A stretch of 50,147 nt of DNA from Bacteroidales bacterium (GTDB lineage: Bacteria; Bacteroidota; Bacteroidia; Bacteroidales; UBA932), in assembly GCA_024398075.1 (NCBI GenBank), contig JAKSJM010000016.1, positions 1 through 50,147 on the forward strand. The letters run 5' to 3'. The notes beneath the pieces were generated by a model. That model did no database searches, was not told where the DNA came from, and worked only from the letters and a program-made list of their open reading frames with translations. This document shows positions 26,040 through 35,900 of this stretch, in pieces (within the stretch, counting starts at the first letter, position 1; the number at the start of each line of letters is the position of its first letter). The translations under genes and the position numbers were made by a program.

Positions 26040-28025
26040 ATGAAATTCAAGTATATTCTTACAGCTCTCGTAGCAGCTTCACTTGGTTTTGTAGGCTGTA
26101 ATGAGAAATTCGAGATCTCATCTCTCGAAGGTGTGGAGATTTCTAGCTCTGTGGTTGGTTTCGCCACTGAAGGTGGTACCAAGAGCATTACTCTCAACGC
26201 AGACCAGGCATGGCAGATCAAGGACGAGGATGTCCCAGCATGGCTTAGCATCCAGCCTGTGTCTGGCGGCGCTGGCCAGACTACCATTTCGCTCACTGCT
26301 ACCGCAAATACCGGTGCGCAGAAGAACGACCAGACCGTCATCACCTTCGCTGACGGCAAGACCCAGATCGTCAAGCTCCTCCAGGATGGTGGCGAGCCTA
26401 CAGCTTCTACCTGTGCTCAGGTAATCGCTGGCGATGACGGTGTCGCTTTCAAGGTTACTGGTACAGTCACAGGCATTGCCAATACCCATTATGGAAACTT
26501 CTACATCAACGATGGTACTGGTGAGGTCTACATCTATGGTACCATGGACAAGAAGGGCAACACAAACTCAAGCTCTAACTCGTACGATAACCTCAATGAC
26601 CCTAACAATGCAAACAGCTGGGATATTTCAGTAGGTGATGTTGTCACCGTGCAGGGTCCTAAGAAGAAGTACAACGACACTCACGAGCTCGTGGACGTGG
26701 CCATTCTCGGCATCACCAAGTCTCTTCTCACCATCGTCGGCGAAACCGAGTACAAGGTGGACAAGGAGGACAATACCATTGACGTGAAGGTTGTCTACAA
26801 GGGCAATGACCTCCAGGTGAACACCGACGCTTGCTGGCTCACACTCGCTGGCATCGACGTCCAGAAGGATACCACTTTTGTGAAGCTCCATGTAGCTGCA
26901 AACGCTGAGGATACCCGTACCGCAGAGGTGACATTCTCTTCAAATATCCCTGGCCAGGCTTCTTCAGCCAGCATCACCGTTACCCAGGCTACAGGTCTTT
27001 CTATGTACACTCTTCCATTTGCTGAGGATTTCCAGGCAGGTCAGGGTGCATTCGAGATCAATGATATCGTGGCTCGCGCAGACGGCAAGGATATCTGGGC
27101 ATTCGCTTCAGGCTATGGTATGAAGGCTACAGGTGGCTCAAAGGTTGACACCAAGTCAATGCTCATCTCTCCAAAGATCAGCCTTGCTGGCGTATCTTCA
27201 CCTGTGCTCACCTTTGAGCACTGTGGTAAGTACTGTGGCGATCAGGCTGAGGAGCTCACTGTATGGGCTTCTACCGATGGCGGTGAGACCTGGGCACAGC
27301 TCCTCATCCCTAACGAGCATCCAAACAACTATGGCTGGGTTAACTCAGGTGAGATCAGCCTCGCTAAGTTCGTGGGCAAGGATTATATCCAGGTGGCATT
27401 CCAGTACATCTCGAATGCTTCATTCTACGGCACTTGGGAGGTTAAGAACCTCAAGATCGAGGACAGAGCCCTCCAGATGACAAGCCTCGCAGAGCTCTCA
27501 AATGCCGCTACTTCAGCAAGCGTTGAGTATACTGTGAACCTCAAGGATGCCATTGTCACTTATGTGAATGGTTCGAATGCCTTCATCCAGGATGCTACAG
27601 GTGCAGTTCAGGTTTACTCAAAGACCCATGGTCTTGTGGCTGGTGACGTATTCAATGGCCCAGTCAAGTTCACCCAGACTCTCTACAGCGGCTACCAGGA
27701 GGCTACAGCCATCGATTTCTCTGCTGCCACCAAGACCACTGGCACAGTGGAGCCTATCGTCCTCACTGTAGACAAGCTCAACAAGGATTACACAAGATAC
27801 ACCTGCTGCCTGGTGAAGATCGAGGGCGCTACCTTCGCTACCGGTTCAGCTGGTACCGCCAAGGTAAATGACACCATGAGCCAGGATGGCGCTTCTGTCG
27901 CTACCCGTACTCAGGTCAATGCTGTCGCTTACGAGGCAGGCAAGGCTTACGATGTAGTCTGCGTTCCTGTAAGATACAACTCAGCTCCTCAGGTTTCTAT
28001 CTACGAGACCCCTGTCGCTAAGTAA
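26040..28025 (+). CDS. BACON/OB-fold/anchor-J surface lipoprotein
   Basis: A 661-residue lipoprotein (lipobox FVGC, Cys20). Domains in order: a BACON-type Ig domain at about 30-118 (WLSIQPVSGGAGQTTISL); an OB-fold domain at about 122-230 (FKVTGTVTGIANTHYGNF, YINDGTGEVYIYG, DVVTVQGPKKK); a second BACON-type domain at about 232-325; a MAM/choice-of-anchor-J-like sandwich at about 328-480 (LPFAEDFQAGQGAFEI, LISPKISLAGVSSPVLTFEH); and a second OB-like domain at about 485-600. It lies 18 nt after TonB receptor copy 2, where a ligand-capturing surface partner would be expected. BACON domains often bind glycans or mucin, and OB folds often bind nucleic acid or oligosaccharide. The ligand is not settled. 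Confidence 0.8.
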   Translation: MKFKYILTALVAASLGFVGCNEKFEISSLEGVEISSSVVGFATEGGTKSITLNADQAWQIKDEDVPAWLSIQPVSGGAGQTTISLTATANTGAQKNDQTVITFADGKTQIVKLLQDGGEPTASTCAQVIAGDDGVAFKVTGTVTGIANTHYGNFYINDGTGEVYIYGTMDKKGNTNSSSNSYDNLNDPNNANSWDISVGDVVTVQGPKKKYNDTHELVDVAILGITKSLLTIVGETEYKVDKEDNTIDVKVVYKGNDLQVNTDACWLTLAGIDVQKDTTFVKLHVAANAEDTRTAEVTFSSNIPGQASSASITVTQATGLSMYTLPFAEDFQAGQGAFEINDIVARADGKDIWAFASGYGMKATGGSKVDTKSMLISPKISLAGVSSPVLTFEHCGKYCGDQAEELTVWASTDGGETWAQLLIPNEHPNNYGWVNSGEISLAKFVGKDYIQVAFQYISNASFYGTWEVKNLKIEDRALQMTSLAELSNAATSASVEYTVNLKDAIVTYVNGSNAFIQDATGAVQVYSKTHGLVAGDVFNGPVKFTQTLYSGYQEATAIDFSAATKTTGTVEPIVLTVDKLNKDYTRYTCCLVKIEGATFATGSAGTAKVNDTMSQDGASVATRTQVNAVAYEAGKAYDVVCVPVRYNSAPQVSIYETPVAK

Positions 28026-28046
28026 ACACTACTTCTACATAATGAA

Positions 28047-28076
28047 GGGGCTGCGAGCAATCGCAGCCCTTTTTTT
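28047..28076 (+). terminator. Intrinsic terminator after the BACON/OB lipoprotein
   Basis: A 9-10 bp GC-rich stem (GGGCTGCGA 28048-28056 with TCGCAGCCC 28061-28069) closes a GCAA tetraloop and is followed by seven T. It ends the receptor-2/lipoprotein unit. Confidence 0.92.
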
Positions 28077-28107
28077 GTGCTCGCGCGGGATGACGTGGCC
28101 TTAATCG

Positions 28108-28139
28108 TTTTGAGAAAAGGATAAAAAGTGTTATATTCG
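28108..28139 (+). promoter_or_regulatory. Promoter of the 28.2-45.5 kb gene run
   Basis: TTTTG (28108-28112), a 19-nt spacer and TATATTCG (28132-28139, one mismatch to TAnnTTTG) lie 41 nt before the ATG at 28181. It is the only clear promoter seen before ten closely spaced genes. Confidence 0.55.
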
Positions 28140-28180
28140 TAAGTTAAATTGCATAAATAGCAACTAATCAGAATAATTAT

Positions 28181-30637
28181 ATGAAAATTAAGACATTAGC
28201 CTTATCAATGCTTGCATTTCTGGGCATCGCGACAGCGTGCCAGAACAAGCCTGAGGACCTCGGTCCTGCCGGTATCAAGGTAGACCAGACCGAGCTTACT
28301 TTCACATCTTCAGCTGGTAGCCAGACAGTAACCCTTCTCGCTACCCGTGACTGGACTGTATCCAGCGATGCTGAGTGGGTTATCTGCACTCCTAGCGAGG
28401 GCGAGGCTTCGAAGGAGAACAAGAAGATCGAGGTTTCAGTCCTTGCGAATCCAAACTATGACCGCACCACCACACTCGTGTTCTCTATCGGCCTCTCTAC
28501 CGAAGTGGTAACCATCAGCCAGGCCGGTGACAAGGGGCAGCCTAAGAAGGGTGACGGAACCAAGGAAAACCCTTATTCTGCTTCAGAGGCTCGCGACCTT
28601 GCCCTGAATGGAACTCCTTCTGATGACTACGTTTACATCCACGGTTTCATCACCAAGATCTCTACCGCGGAGAGCGCTATCAGCCAGTACGGAAACCACA
28701 ACTTCTACATCTGCGACACCGCTGAGGCTGACGAGAATGACTTCTACTGCTTCCAGGTATATGACCTTGGCAAGGTGAAGTTCACTGACTTCAACAAGAT
28801 CAAGGTAGGTGACGAGGTAGTGGTTTGTGGAAAGGTCACAAACTACAACGGCACTCCAGAGACAGTGGGCAAGGGTGATGCATATCTGTACTCCCTGAAT
28901 GGTGAGACCAGCGGAAACACCGGTGGCGGCACTGAGGTGGATTATGACAATGCTCCAGCCCTCACAGTCCAGGAGTTCATCACCAAGGCTGACGAGAAAA
29001 CCTACTACAAGCTCACTGGTAAGGTAAGCTCTTTCAATGCTACATACTGCAGCTTCGACCTCACTGATGATTCAGGCAAGATCTATGTGTACAGCGTGGA
29101 CAACAAGGATGAGTGGAAGTCCGTCATCGAGAATGGTGGCACCGTCACCCTCGCAGGCAAGTATCTCTACTATGCATCGAAGAGCCAGCATGAGGTGGTA
29201 AATGCACATATCATCTCATTCACCGCTGGTGGCAGCCAGGGTGGCGACACTCCAGCTGAGCCAATGGTGGCTACCGTGGCAGAGTTCATCGCAGCTGCTG
29301 AGTCCAACACCCAGCCTTATAAGCTTACCGGTACCATTGGCGGTAGCATCAACGCTACCTATGGCAACTTCGACCTCACCGATGCCACTGGCACAGTTTA
29401 CGTTTACGGTCTTACCGCTACAAACCTCGGCTATGGCGCTAAAAACGACCAGTCATATGCTTCCCTTGGCCTCAAGGCTGGCGACGAGGTGACCCTTATC
29501 GGCTACCGTGGCTCATATGGCGACAAGGTCGAGGTGCTGTCTGCATACTATGTAAGCCACAAGGCAGGTGGCCAGGGCGGTGACAACCCAGGCGGTGGTG
29601 ACAACCCAGGCGACGCTATCAGCCTTGCTGACTTCCTCGCTTCTGATGACAACACCCAGGCTACTGTAGCCAATGTTTTCGTTGCTGCACTTACCACCAA
29701 GGGTTATGTGATCACCGACGGAAAGGACAATGTATATGTTTACGCAAACAGCACTCCATCAGTGAAGATCGGTGACAAGATTCACCTCGCAGGTACCAAG
29801 ACCACCTACTATGGCCTTCCTGAGATCACCAGCCCTACAGCGACTGCAGTCTCTTCAGGAAACAAGGTGCCTTATCCTGGTGTACAGGACATCACCAAGA
29901 CCTTCGACACTTACGAGTCTACCAAGGCTGACTACATCACCTTCACCGCTACCGTCGCAAAGGATGGTAACTACACTAACTTCAAGGTGGAAGGCGCTAC
30001 CGCAAGGGTAGGTTCGCTCAGTTCAGCTCCTTCATCAATGTATGATGGTCTCAACGAGGGCGACAAGGTTCAGGTAACTGGTTTCTTCAACACCTTCAAC
30101 ACCTCTAAGACTCCTAACCTCCTCAGCGTCATCGCAGTATCTGTGACCAAGGATGGTGAGAACCCAGGCGGCGGCGACCAGGGTGGCGATAACCCAGGAG
30201 CCGGTGACGCTTCAGAGTACACCAGCAACGTTACTTGGACTCTTGGTGCCAATGCTTATGACAAGACTTCTTCTACTCCTCATACTGCAGTGGTAAACAA
30301 TGTTACTGTGGACAATGTCTTGAAGCTCGGTACTACCAAGAATGTCGGTGACGCCACCATCACCCTTCCTAAGGGCACAAAGAAGGTTACCTTCTATGGT
30401 GTTGCATGGACAGGCAAGACCGCAACCCTCGTTGGTACTGTAGGTGATACCGAGGTGCTCAAGCAGGAACTCGCTGGCAATGCTGGCGCGACAGGCAACC
30501 CTGTCTTCAACCTGACAGTAAGTGCATCTGACAAGTACACAAAGACATTCGATGCGCCGCTCGCAGCAGACACCCAGGTGAAGATCACCACAGATTCTGC
30601 TGTCCGCGTCATCCTCTTCGGTATCAAGGCTGAATAA
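28181..30637 (+). CDS. BACON lipoprotein with about five OB-fold repeats
   Basis: An 818-residue lipoprotein (lipobox ATAC, Cys20). A BACON domain (about 30-115, DWTVSSDAEWVICTPSEGE) is followed by about five OB-like domains. The first begins GTKENPYSASEARDLAL (about 127-245). The second and third are close repeats (YKLTGKVSSFNATYCSFDL and YKLTGTIGGSINATYGNF). The fourth has GYVITDGKDNVYVYAN and the fifth YITFTATVAKDGNYTNFKV. Two Gly/Asp/Asn-rich linkers flank the later domains. The last 125 residues look like a beta sandwich. Repeated OB folds suggest multivalent binding of a polymer at the cell surface. The next gene, 6 nt on, is an endonuclease, which favours nucleic acid. Confidence 0.82.
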   Translation: MKIKTLALSMLAFLGIATACQNKPEDLGPAGIKVDQTELTFTSSAGSQTVTLLATRDWTVSSDAEWVICTPSEGEASKENKKIEVSVLANPNYDRTTTLVFSIGLSTEVVTISQAGDKGQPKKGDGTKENPYSASEARDLALNGTPSDDYVYIHGFITKISTAESAISQYGNHNFYICDTAEADENDFYCFQVYDLGKVKFTDFNKIKVGDEVVVCGKVTNYNGTPETVGKGDAYLYSLNGETSGNTGGGTEVDYDNAPALTVQEFITKADEKTYYKLTGKVSSFNATYCSFDLTDDSGKIYVYSVDNKDEWKSVIENGGTVTLAGKYLYYASKSQHEVVNAHIISFTAGGSQGGDTPAEPMVATVAEFIAAAESNTQPYKLTGTIGGSINATYGNFDLTDATGTVYVYGLTATNLGYGAKNDQSYASLGLKAGDEVTLIGYRGSYGDKVEVLSAYYVSHKAGGQGGDNPGGGDNPGDAISLADFLASDDNTQATVANVFVAALTTKGYVITDGKDNVYVYANSTPSVKIGDKIHLAGTKTTYYGLPEITSPTATAVSSGNKVPYPGVQDITKTFDTYESTKADYITFTATVAKDGNYTNFKVEGATARVGSLSSAPSSMYDGLNEGDKVQVTGFFNTFNTSKTPNLLSVIAVSVTKDGENPGGGDQGGDNPGAGDASEYTSNVTWTLGANAYDKTSSTPHTAVVNNVTVDNVLKLGTTKNVGDATITLPKGTKKVTFYGVAWTGKTATLVGTVGDTEVLKQELAGNAGATGNPVFNLTVSASDKYTKTFDAPLAADTQVKITTDSAVRVILFGIKAE
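29578..29613 (+). repeat. Gly-Asp-Asn-Pro linker repeat in the OB-fold lipoprotein
   Basis: Two near-identical tandem copies of a GGTGACAACCCAGGCG-like unit encode GGDNPGGGDNPG between the third and fourth OB domains. A related linker occurs near 30160-30206. These are flexible spacers between domains and a likely site of slippage. Confidence 0.7.
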
Positions 30638-30643
30638 TCATTG

Positions 30644-31861
30644 ATGTTTGGACATAGAAAAATATATTTCGCGCTAGTCGCGCTGGCCACCCTCTTCATG
30701 GTGGCATCCTGCGAGCCCAAGACTCCGGATGTCCCAGAGGAGAGCACGGAAGTTTCTGTCGCTATCTACAAGGGAAAGGCCCTTGTAGATAGCAAGGCAG
30801 GAAGCCAGTTCATCATCGTGCAGGCACCGGGAGCATGGATACTCTCTGTGGAGTGTGCAGATGGTGGGAAATGGGCGACACTGTCCCAGACCAGCGGAGA
30901 AGGCTCGAAGAACAACATTATCCTTTCTTACGAGGAAAACAAGTCAGAGGACGCCCGCGTCGTGACTGTCACCTTGAGGTATAAGAGCGACGAGGCAGTC
31001 TGCTCCCTTACACAGGCAGGCGTGAACCAGAGTGGAAACAAGAACAATGGAGTCTCAAGCACCCAGAAGGGCTGGATGGAGCTTCCTGCTACATCTGAGA
31101 ATGATGGACTGGATTTCTTCACCCACATCATGAAGGTGGGCAGTTCTGACTTCAGAAACTTCTCGTATTACTGGGACTACACAAACTTCGTGTCTCACTG
31201 GGTGGCTTATCCATTGAACAAGACCCTGAGAGGCTCAGGAGATCGTTCCGATAAATGGTCGCTAGATCCAAACCTTCCCGAGGTAGAGCAGTCAAACATC
31301 ACAATGGGTGGCTTTAGACCTCGAGGTTACGACCGCGGCCATCAGTGCCCATCTGCTGACAGAGTCTTAAATGTAGCTGCGAATATTCAGACGTTCTGCG
31401 GTACGAACATGACTCCGCAGCTCTCTGATTTTAATCAGAATCTTTGGGCTAACATAGAAGGACGTGTTAGAAGCTGGGGAGACGCCTGTGACACACTATA
31501 CGTGGTCACTGGCTGCGTCGTGGCTCCGAACTCCACTGTAGGCGCTGAAGGTGCTGTCGGCGGATATGCGTGGGACAATGTCCAGCATAAGGTAGCTATC
31601 CCTAAGGCATACTACAAGGCAGTTCTACGCTACTCAAGGTCTTCGAGTGTTGGATGGGGTGGTTACGCTGCATGCGGTATTTATCTTGAGCATAAGAACT
31701 ACGGTAAAGTGGTCTTAAACAAGTCAATGTCAATGTCCATCGACGAGCTCGAGAAACTTACCGGCGTAGACTTCTTCGTGAATCTTCCTGCCGCCATCGG
31801 CAAGGAAGATGCAGACAAGGTGGAAGCCCAGAATCCTCAGAATGTGGGACTTTGGTGGTAA
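30644..31861 (+). CDS. DNA/RNA non-specific endonuclease lipoprotein (NUC)
   Basis: A 405-residue lipoprotein (lipobox VASC, Cys23) with a BACON-like domain (about 35-125) and a C-terminal NUC-family nuclease domain (about 145-400). The catalytic motif is RGYDRGHQCPSADR, with DRGH at 230-233 and catalytic His233. The downstream NMTPQ and FNQNLWANIE match the metal-binding Asn/Glu region. Such enzymes cut single- and double-stranded DNA and RNA with Mg2+. It is probably anchored on the outer membrane, where it would act on external nucleic acid. I use ATG 30644; a TTG three bases earlier is not needed. The gene contains a striking 14-bp perfect inverted repeat near its start. Confidence 0.9.
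   Translation: MFGHRKIYFALVALATLFMVASCEPKTPDVPEESTEVSVAIYKGKALVDSKAGSQFIIVQAPGAWILSVECADGGKWATLSQTSGEGSKNNIILSYEENKSEDARVVTVTLRYKSDEAVCSLTQAGVNQSGNKNNGVSSTQKGWMELPATSENDGLDFFTHIMKVGSSDFRNFSYYWDYTNFVSHWVAYPLNKTLRGSGDRSDKWSLDPNLPEVEQSNITMGGFRPRGYDRGHQCPSADRVLNVAANIQTFCGTNMTPQLSDFNQNLWANIEGRVRSWGDACDTLYVVTGCVVAPNSTVGAEGAVGGYAWDNVQHKVAIPKAYYKAVLRYSRSSSVGWGGYAACGIYLEHKNYGKVVLNKSMSMSIDELEKLTGVDFFVNLPAAIGKEDADKVEAQNPQNVGLWW
30761..30793 (+). repeat. Perfect 14-bp inverted repeat inside the nuclease gene
   Basis: GCTATCTACAAGGG (30761-30774) and CCCTTGTAGATAGC (30780-30793) are exact reverse complements separated by AAAGG. In mRNA this is a very stable hairpin about 117 nt after the start codon. It has no U-run, so it is not a terminator. 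Confidence 0.95.
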
Positions 31862-31878
31862 AAAAGAAATAATTGGAT

Positions 31879-32949
31879 ATGAAAAGAATAGTTACATTGG
31901 CATTCTGCCTCACTCTCTGCCTGGGTGCTCTCGCCCAGACAAAGACTCAGCAGAACTATGTGATAGGTTTCTATAACCTTGAGAATCTCTTCGACATCTA
32001 TGACGATCCTGTCAAGAATGATGCTGAGTATCTTCCTGATGGCGCGAACCAGTGGACGGAGGTCAAGTACAACAAGAAACTGCATAACATGGCCACTGTG
32101 ATCGCCGAAATGGCGAAGAACAATGGTCGTTTCCACACCATCCTTGGTGTGAGCGAGATCGAGAACCGTCTGGTGCTTGAGGATCTCGTGAGCCAGCCTG
32201 AGATCGCTAAGGCGAACTATCAGATCGTCCACTACGACAGCCCAGACAGACGTGGCGTCGACGTGGCCCTCCTCTATAAGCCTGACTCATTTGAATATCT
32301 TGATAGCGAGGCGATTCCATATACATTTGACCCTACCAAGACATACCCTGACACTGATACATCTTACTTCAAGACCCGTGATGTGCTTATGGTTCATGGA
32401 AAGATCGCAGGCGAGGACTTCGCATTCTACGTGCTTCACCTTCCATCACGTATCGGTGGCAAGGGAGGCGATCTTCGTAGCCGAGGTGCAGAGATCGCGT
32501 ACCTGCATTCTCTCAAGATGATGGAAAAGTATCCAGGCATCAAGATAGTGGTGATGGGTGATATGAACGATAACCCTACCGATGAGAGTATGGCCGTGGT
32601 CATGCGTGGCAAGGAAAACATCGAGGATGTAGGGGAGCTCGACTATTTCTCACCTTACATCTCCATGCTCAAGGCAGGCTACAGTTCCCTCTACTATCAG
32701 GGTGGCAATAACATTTATGACCTCGAGCTCGTGAATCATGCGCTGGCCAAGGCTCCAGAAGGCACACTTCAGATCCAGCCAGTCACCAAGAACAAGAAGA
32801 ATTGGTATTATGGCGTGATCTTCAAGCGCCCATTCATGACCTCACAGAGCGGTCAGTACAAGGGATATCCTATGCGTACATTCTCGAATGGCGCATTCAT
32901 GAATGGATATAGCGACCACTATCCTACATATATCGTTGTCGGAAAATAA
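31879..32949 (+). CDS. Secreted endonuclease/exonuclease/phosphatase-family enzyme
   Basis: A 356-residue protein with a signal peptide (1-20, ends GALAQ) and an EEP (DNase I-like) fold. Motifs are GFYNLENLFDIYDD, GVSEIENRLVLEDL (the catalytic Glu region), LPSRIGGKGGDLRSR, VVMGDMNDNPTDES (D228, N230) and SDHYP (D346, H347). These form the standard metal-dependent phosphodiesterase site. The family includes nucleases, sphingomyelinases and inositol phosphatases, so the substrate is open. Its place between a NUC endonuclease (17 nt) and a TonB receptor (13 nt) favours nucleic-acid breakdown. I use ATG 31879 rather than a TTG six bases upstream. Confidence 0.88.
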   Translation: MKRIVTLAFCLTLCLGALAQTKTQQNYVIGFYNLENLFDIYDDPVKNDAEYLPDGANQWTEVKYNKKLHNMATVIAEMAKNNGRFHTILGVSEIENRLVLEDLVSQPEIAKANYQIVHYDSPDRRGVDVALLYKPDSFEYLDSEAIPYTFDPTKTYPDTDTSYFKTRDVLMVHGKIAGEDFAFYVLHLPSRIGGKGGDLRSRGAEIAYLHSLKMMEKYPGIKIVVMGDMNDNPTDESMAVVMRGKENIEDVGELDYFSPYISMLKAGYSSLYYQGGNNIYDLELVNHALAKAPEGTLQIQPVTKNKKNWYYGVIFKRPFMTSQSGQYKGYPMRTFSNGAFMNGYSDHYPTYIVVGK

Positions 32950-32962
32950 AAATTGAGATAAT

Positions 32963-35900
32963 ATGTCTAAGAAAGTCTTTTTGGCACTCGCGGCTTTCCT
33001 TTGCTCAGTGTCACTTTTCGCCCAGGGCCTTCCTGGCGGTGTGACTGCGAAGGTAGTGAACCGTGCAGGACGAGTTCCTGTACAGGGCGCCACCGTCACC
33101 CTTTCCCAGGGAGGCGAGACAGTGGCTCAGGCCGTTTCAGACCAGGATGGTAAGTTCCTCATCGAGTTCCTCAAGAACGGAACATACCAGCTTGCTGTCA
33201 ATGCAGAGGGTTTCCTTCCTGCAAATGTCAATGTTTCAGTGGAAGGTTTCGTTCGTGACCTCATCTTCATCTCTCTCGTGGCAGAGAACGTGGTGGCAGA
33301 GGTAGACGATTCAAATTTCGCGGAGTTTGACATGGAGGATTCGGGTTATTCTGACAACCCAGCCATCCTCTATGGCTCGAATGACCCATACAACAACATT
33401 GTCGGTTACGGATTCAGCGACATCCGTTTCAAGAACCGTGGTTTCAACAGCGAGAACCAGGATGTGCTCCTCGCTGGCATCAAGCTTAACGATGCCATCA
33501 CAGGTTACTCTCCATATTCGCTGTGGAGCGGCCTTAATGAGGCGATGCGCGCGAAGGACACGACCATTGGCCTTGAGGCGCATGATGGCAGTTTCGGTGG
33601 CTACAATGGCGTGACCAACATCCTCGCGAACCCTTCATCTGTCCGCAAGGGATGGCGCTTCAGCGTGCTCTCAAACAGCGCACTCTATCGCCTTCGTCTT
33701 ATGGCGAATTATGCATCCGGTGAGCTTGACAATGGTCTCTCATACGCAGTGAATGTATCTGCTCGTCTGGGCGGAAATGACTGGGTACAGGGCATTTACT
33801 ACAAGTCTCTTTCTTACTACCTCGGCGTCGAGAAGAAGTTTGACGATGTGCATCGTCTCGCTTTCATGACCTTCGCGGCTCCTGGTGAGAGAGGTGCGCA
33901 GAACTCTTCTACCCAGGAGGTTTATGACCTCATGGGCGACAATATGTATAACTCAAACTGGGGTTATCAGAACGGCAAGCTTCGCAATGCTCGCGTACGT
34001 ACTACCTTCGAGCCTGTGTTTGTGCTGAAGTACACAGCTACTCCTACCGAGAAGCTTACTGCAAACGCTGCCATCCTCTTCCGTACAGGTATGAATGGCT
34101 ACTCCGCACTCGACTGGTATGACGCTGCAGACCCTAGGCCTGACTATTATAGAAATCTTCCTAGCTACTTCTGGCTTGATGACGAGGTCCTCCGTCAGGA
34201 TATGAACAGGGACAACCCATTCAAGTACGCTGCAGCCAAGGAGGCATGGACATATAATCCAAATGTCCAGCACATAGACTGGGATCATCTCTACAATGTG
34301 AACTATGCTTCCGAGGGCGGACGCGCCAAGTATGTACAGCAGGAGCGCCGCACCGACCAGAATGACCTTAACTTCGCCGCTTCAGCCAAGTGGCTTACAA
34401 ACAGCTGGTTCACCCTTACTGGTGGCGTGAATGCTCGCATGAACCGCACAGAGTTCTTCCAGACCGTTAGAGACCTTCTTGGTGGCGAGTACTTTGTGAA
34501 CATCGATAACTTCGCTGAGCGTGATTTCGCTTTCTCAGAGGCCAAGGTTCAGAATGACCTTGACTACTGGATGGCGCACGGTTCCGCAGAGAAGATAGGC
34601 AAGGGTGGCAAGTATGGTTATGACTACTATGCGCAGGTTCGCAACCTTGGCGCGTGGGCAAACACCAAGTTCGATCTTGGAATGTTCAAGGCATTTGTGG
34701 CAGGTCAGCTTGGTTACACCACTTTCTGGAGAGAGGGTCTCCTCAGAAAGGGCCTCTTCGCAGGTCTTGATGACAATGGTAGAGAGATCGTTGTCGACGG
34801 CATCAAGCTCACCAGCTATGATGCTGATGGCAATGTTATCAGTTCAAAGGGTAAGTCTGAGGCTCCTAAGTTCCTTACTGGTTCAGTGAAGACAGGCGCT
34901 GAGCTCGACTTCACCGGAGGACATCGAGTATATGCAAATGTGGGTTACTTCCAGGATGCTCCTAAGTTCAACCAGGCCTTCCTTTCTCCAAGAACCCGCA
35001 ACTCCTTGATTCCGAACCTTACCACTGTGAAGACCGCAGCGGCAGATATCAATTATCAGCTTTCTAACAATGGTTATGAGGTGCGTCTCACCGGTTTCTG
35101 GGCATTCATCAAGGACCAGACAGACATGATGAGTTTCTATGATGACTCTCATAACTCATTCTCAAATATGGCCCTCAGCGGCATCAATGAGCGCCACATG
35201 GGCATTGAGCTCGGTTTCAAGGTTCCAATGATTGTGAGTGGCCTTAACCTCCAGGGAGCGTTGAGCGCAGGTGAGTATGTGTATACCTCTACTCCTACCA
35301 TGACCGAGACCATTGACAATTCAGCAGAGGTGGTAGTTTCTGATGCGCCTGTAACCTATTGGGCAGCGCATCCTGTATATGCCAAGGGTGCTGATGGCAA
35401 GTACATCATTGATGAGTTTGGTAACTATCAGGTAGAGAAGGTTCAGAAGCACTATGTGCCTTCTACTCCTCAGCTTGCGGCAAACCTCGCCCTCAACTAC
35501 AGGACAAGCTCATACTGGTTCTTCACCTTCGGCGCAAACTACTATGCACATTCATACCTTGACATGAACCCTCTCTATCGTACAGAGCTTGCTGTGGTAG
35601 GTCCGGATGACCACCTCACAAACGCTGTGAGAAAGGAGCACCGTATGAATTGGTATATGAACGAGACTGTCATCAACCAGGGTCTTTCTCCAGACGAGAT
35701 CAGCTACATGGCTTCACAGGAGCGTTTCGCTCCAGCTTGTGTAGTGAACCTCTCCATCGGTAAGAGCTGGTATATCCAGAGAAAGTATAACTTCGGTTTC
35801 TCTCTTGAGGTCAAGAATATGCTGAATAATCGTGGCATCAAGACAGGTGGTTACGAGCAGACAAGACTCGTAAGCAGCCAGAGTTATGAGCGTTACTACA

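Noticed and set aside
19378-28025. Polysaccharide utilisation locus
   Set aside because: There is no SusD homologue and no glycoside hydrolase, and the receptors are of the Oar type. BACON domains alone are not enough.
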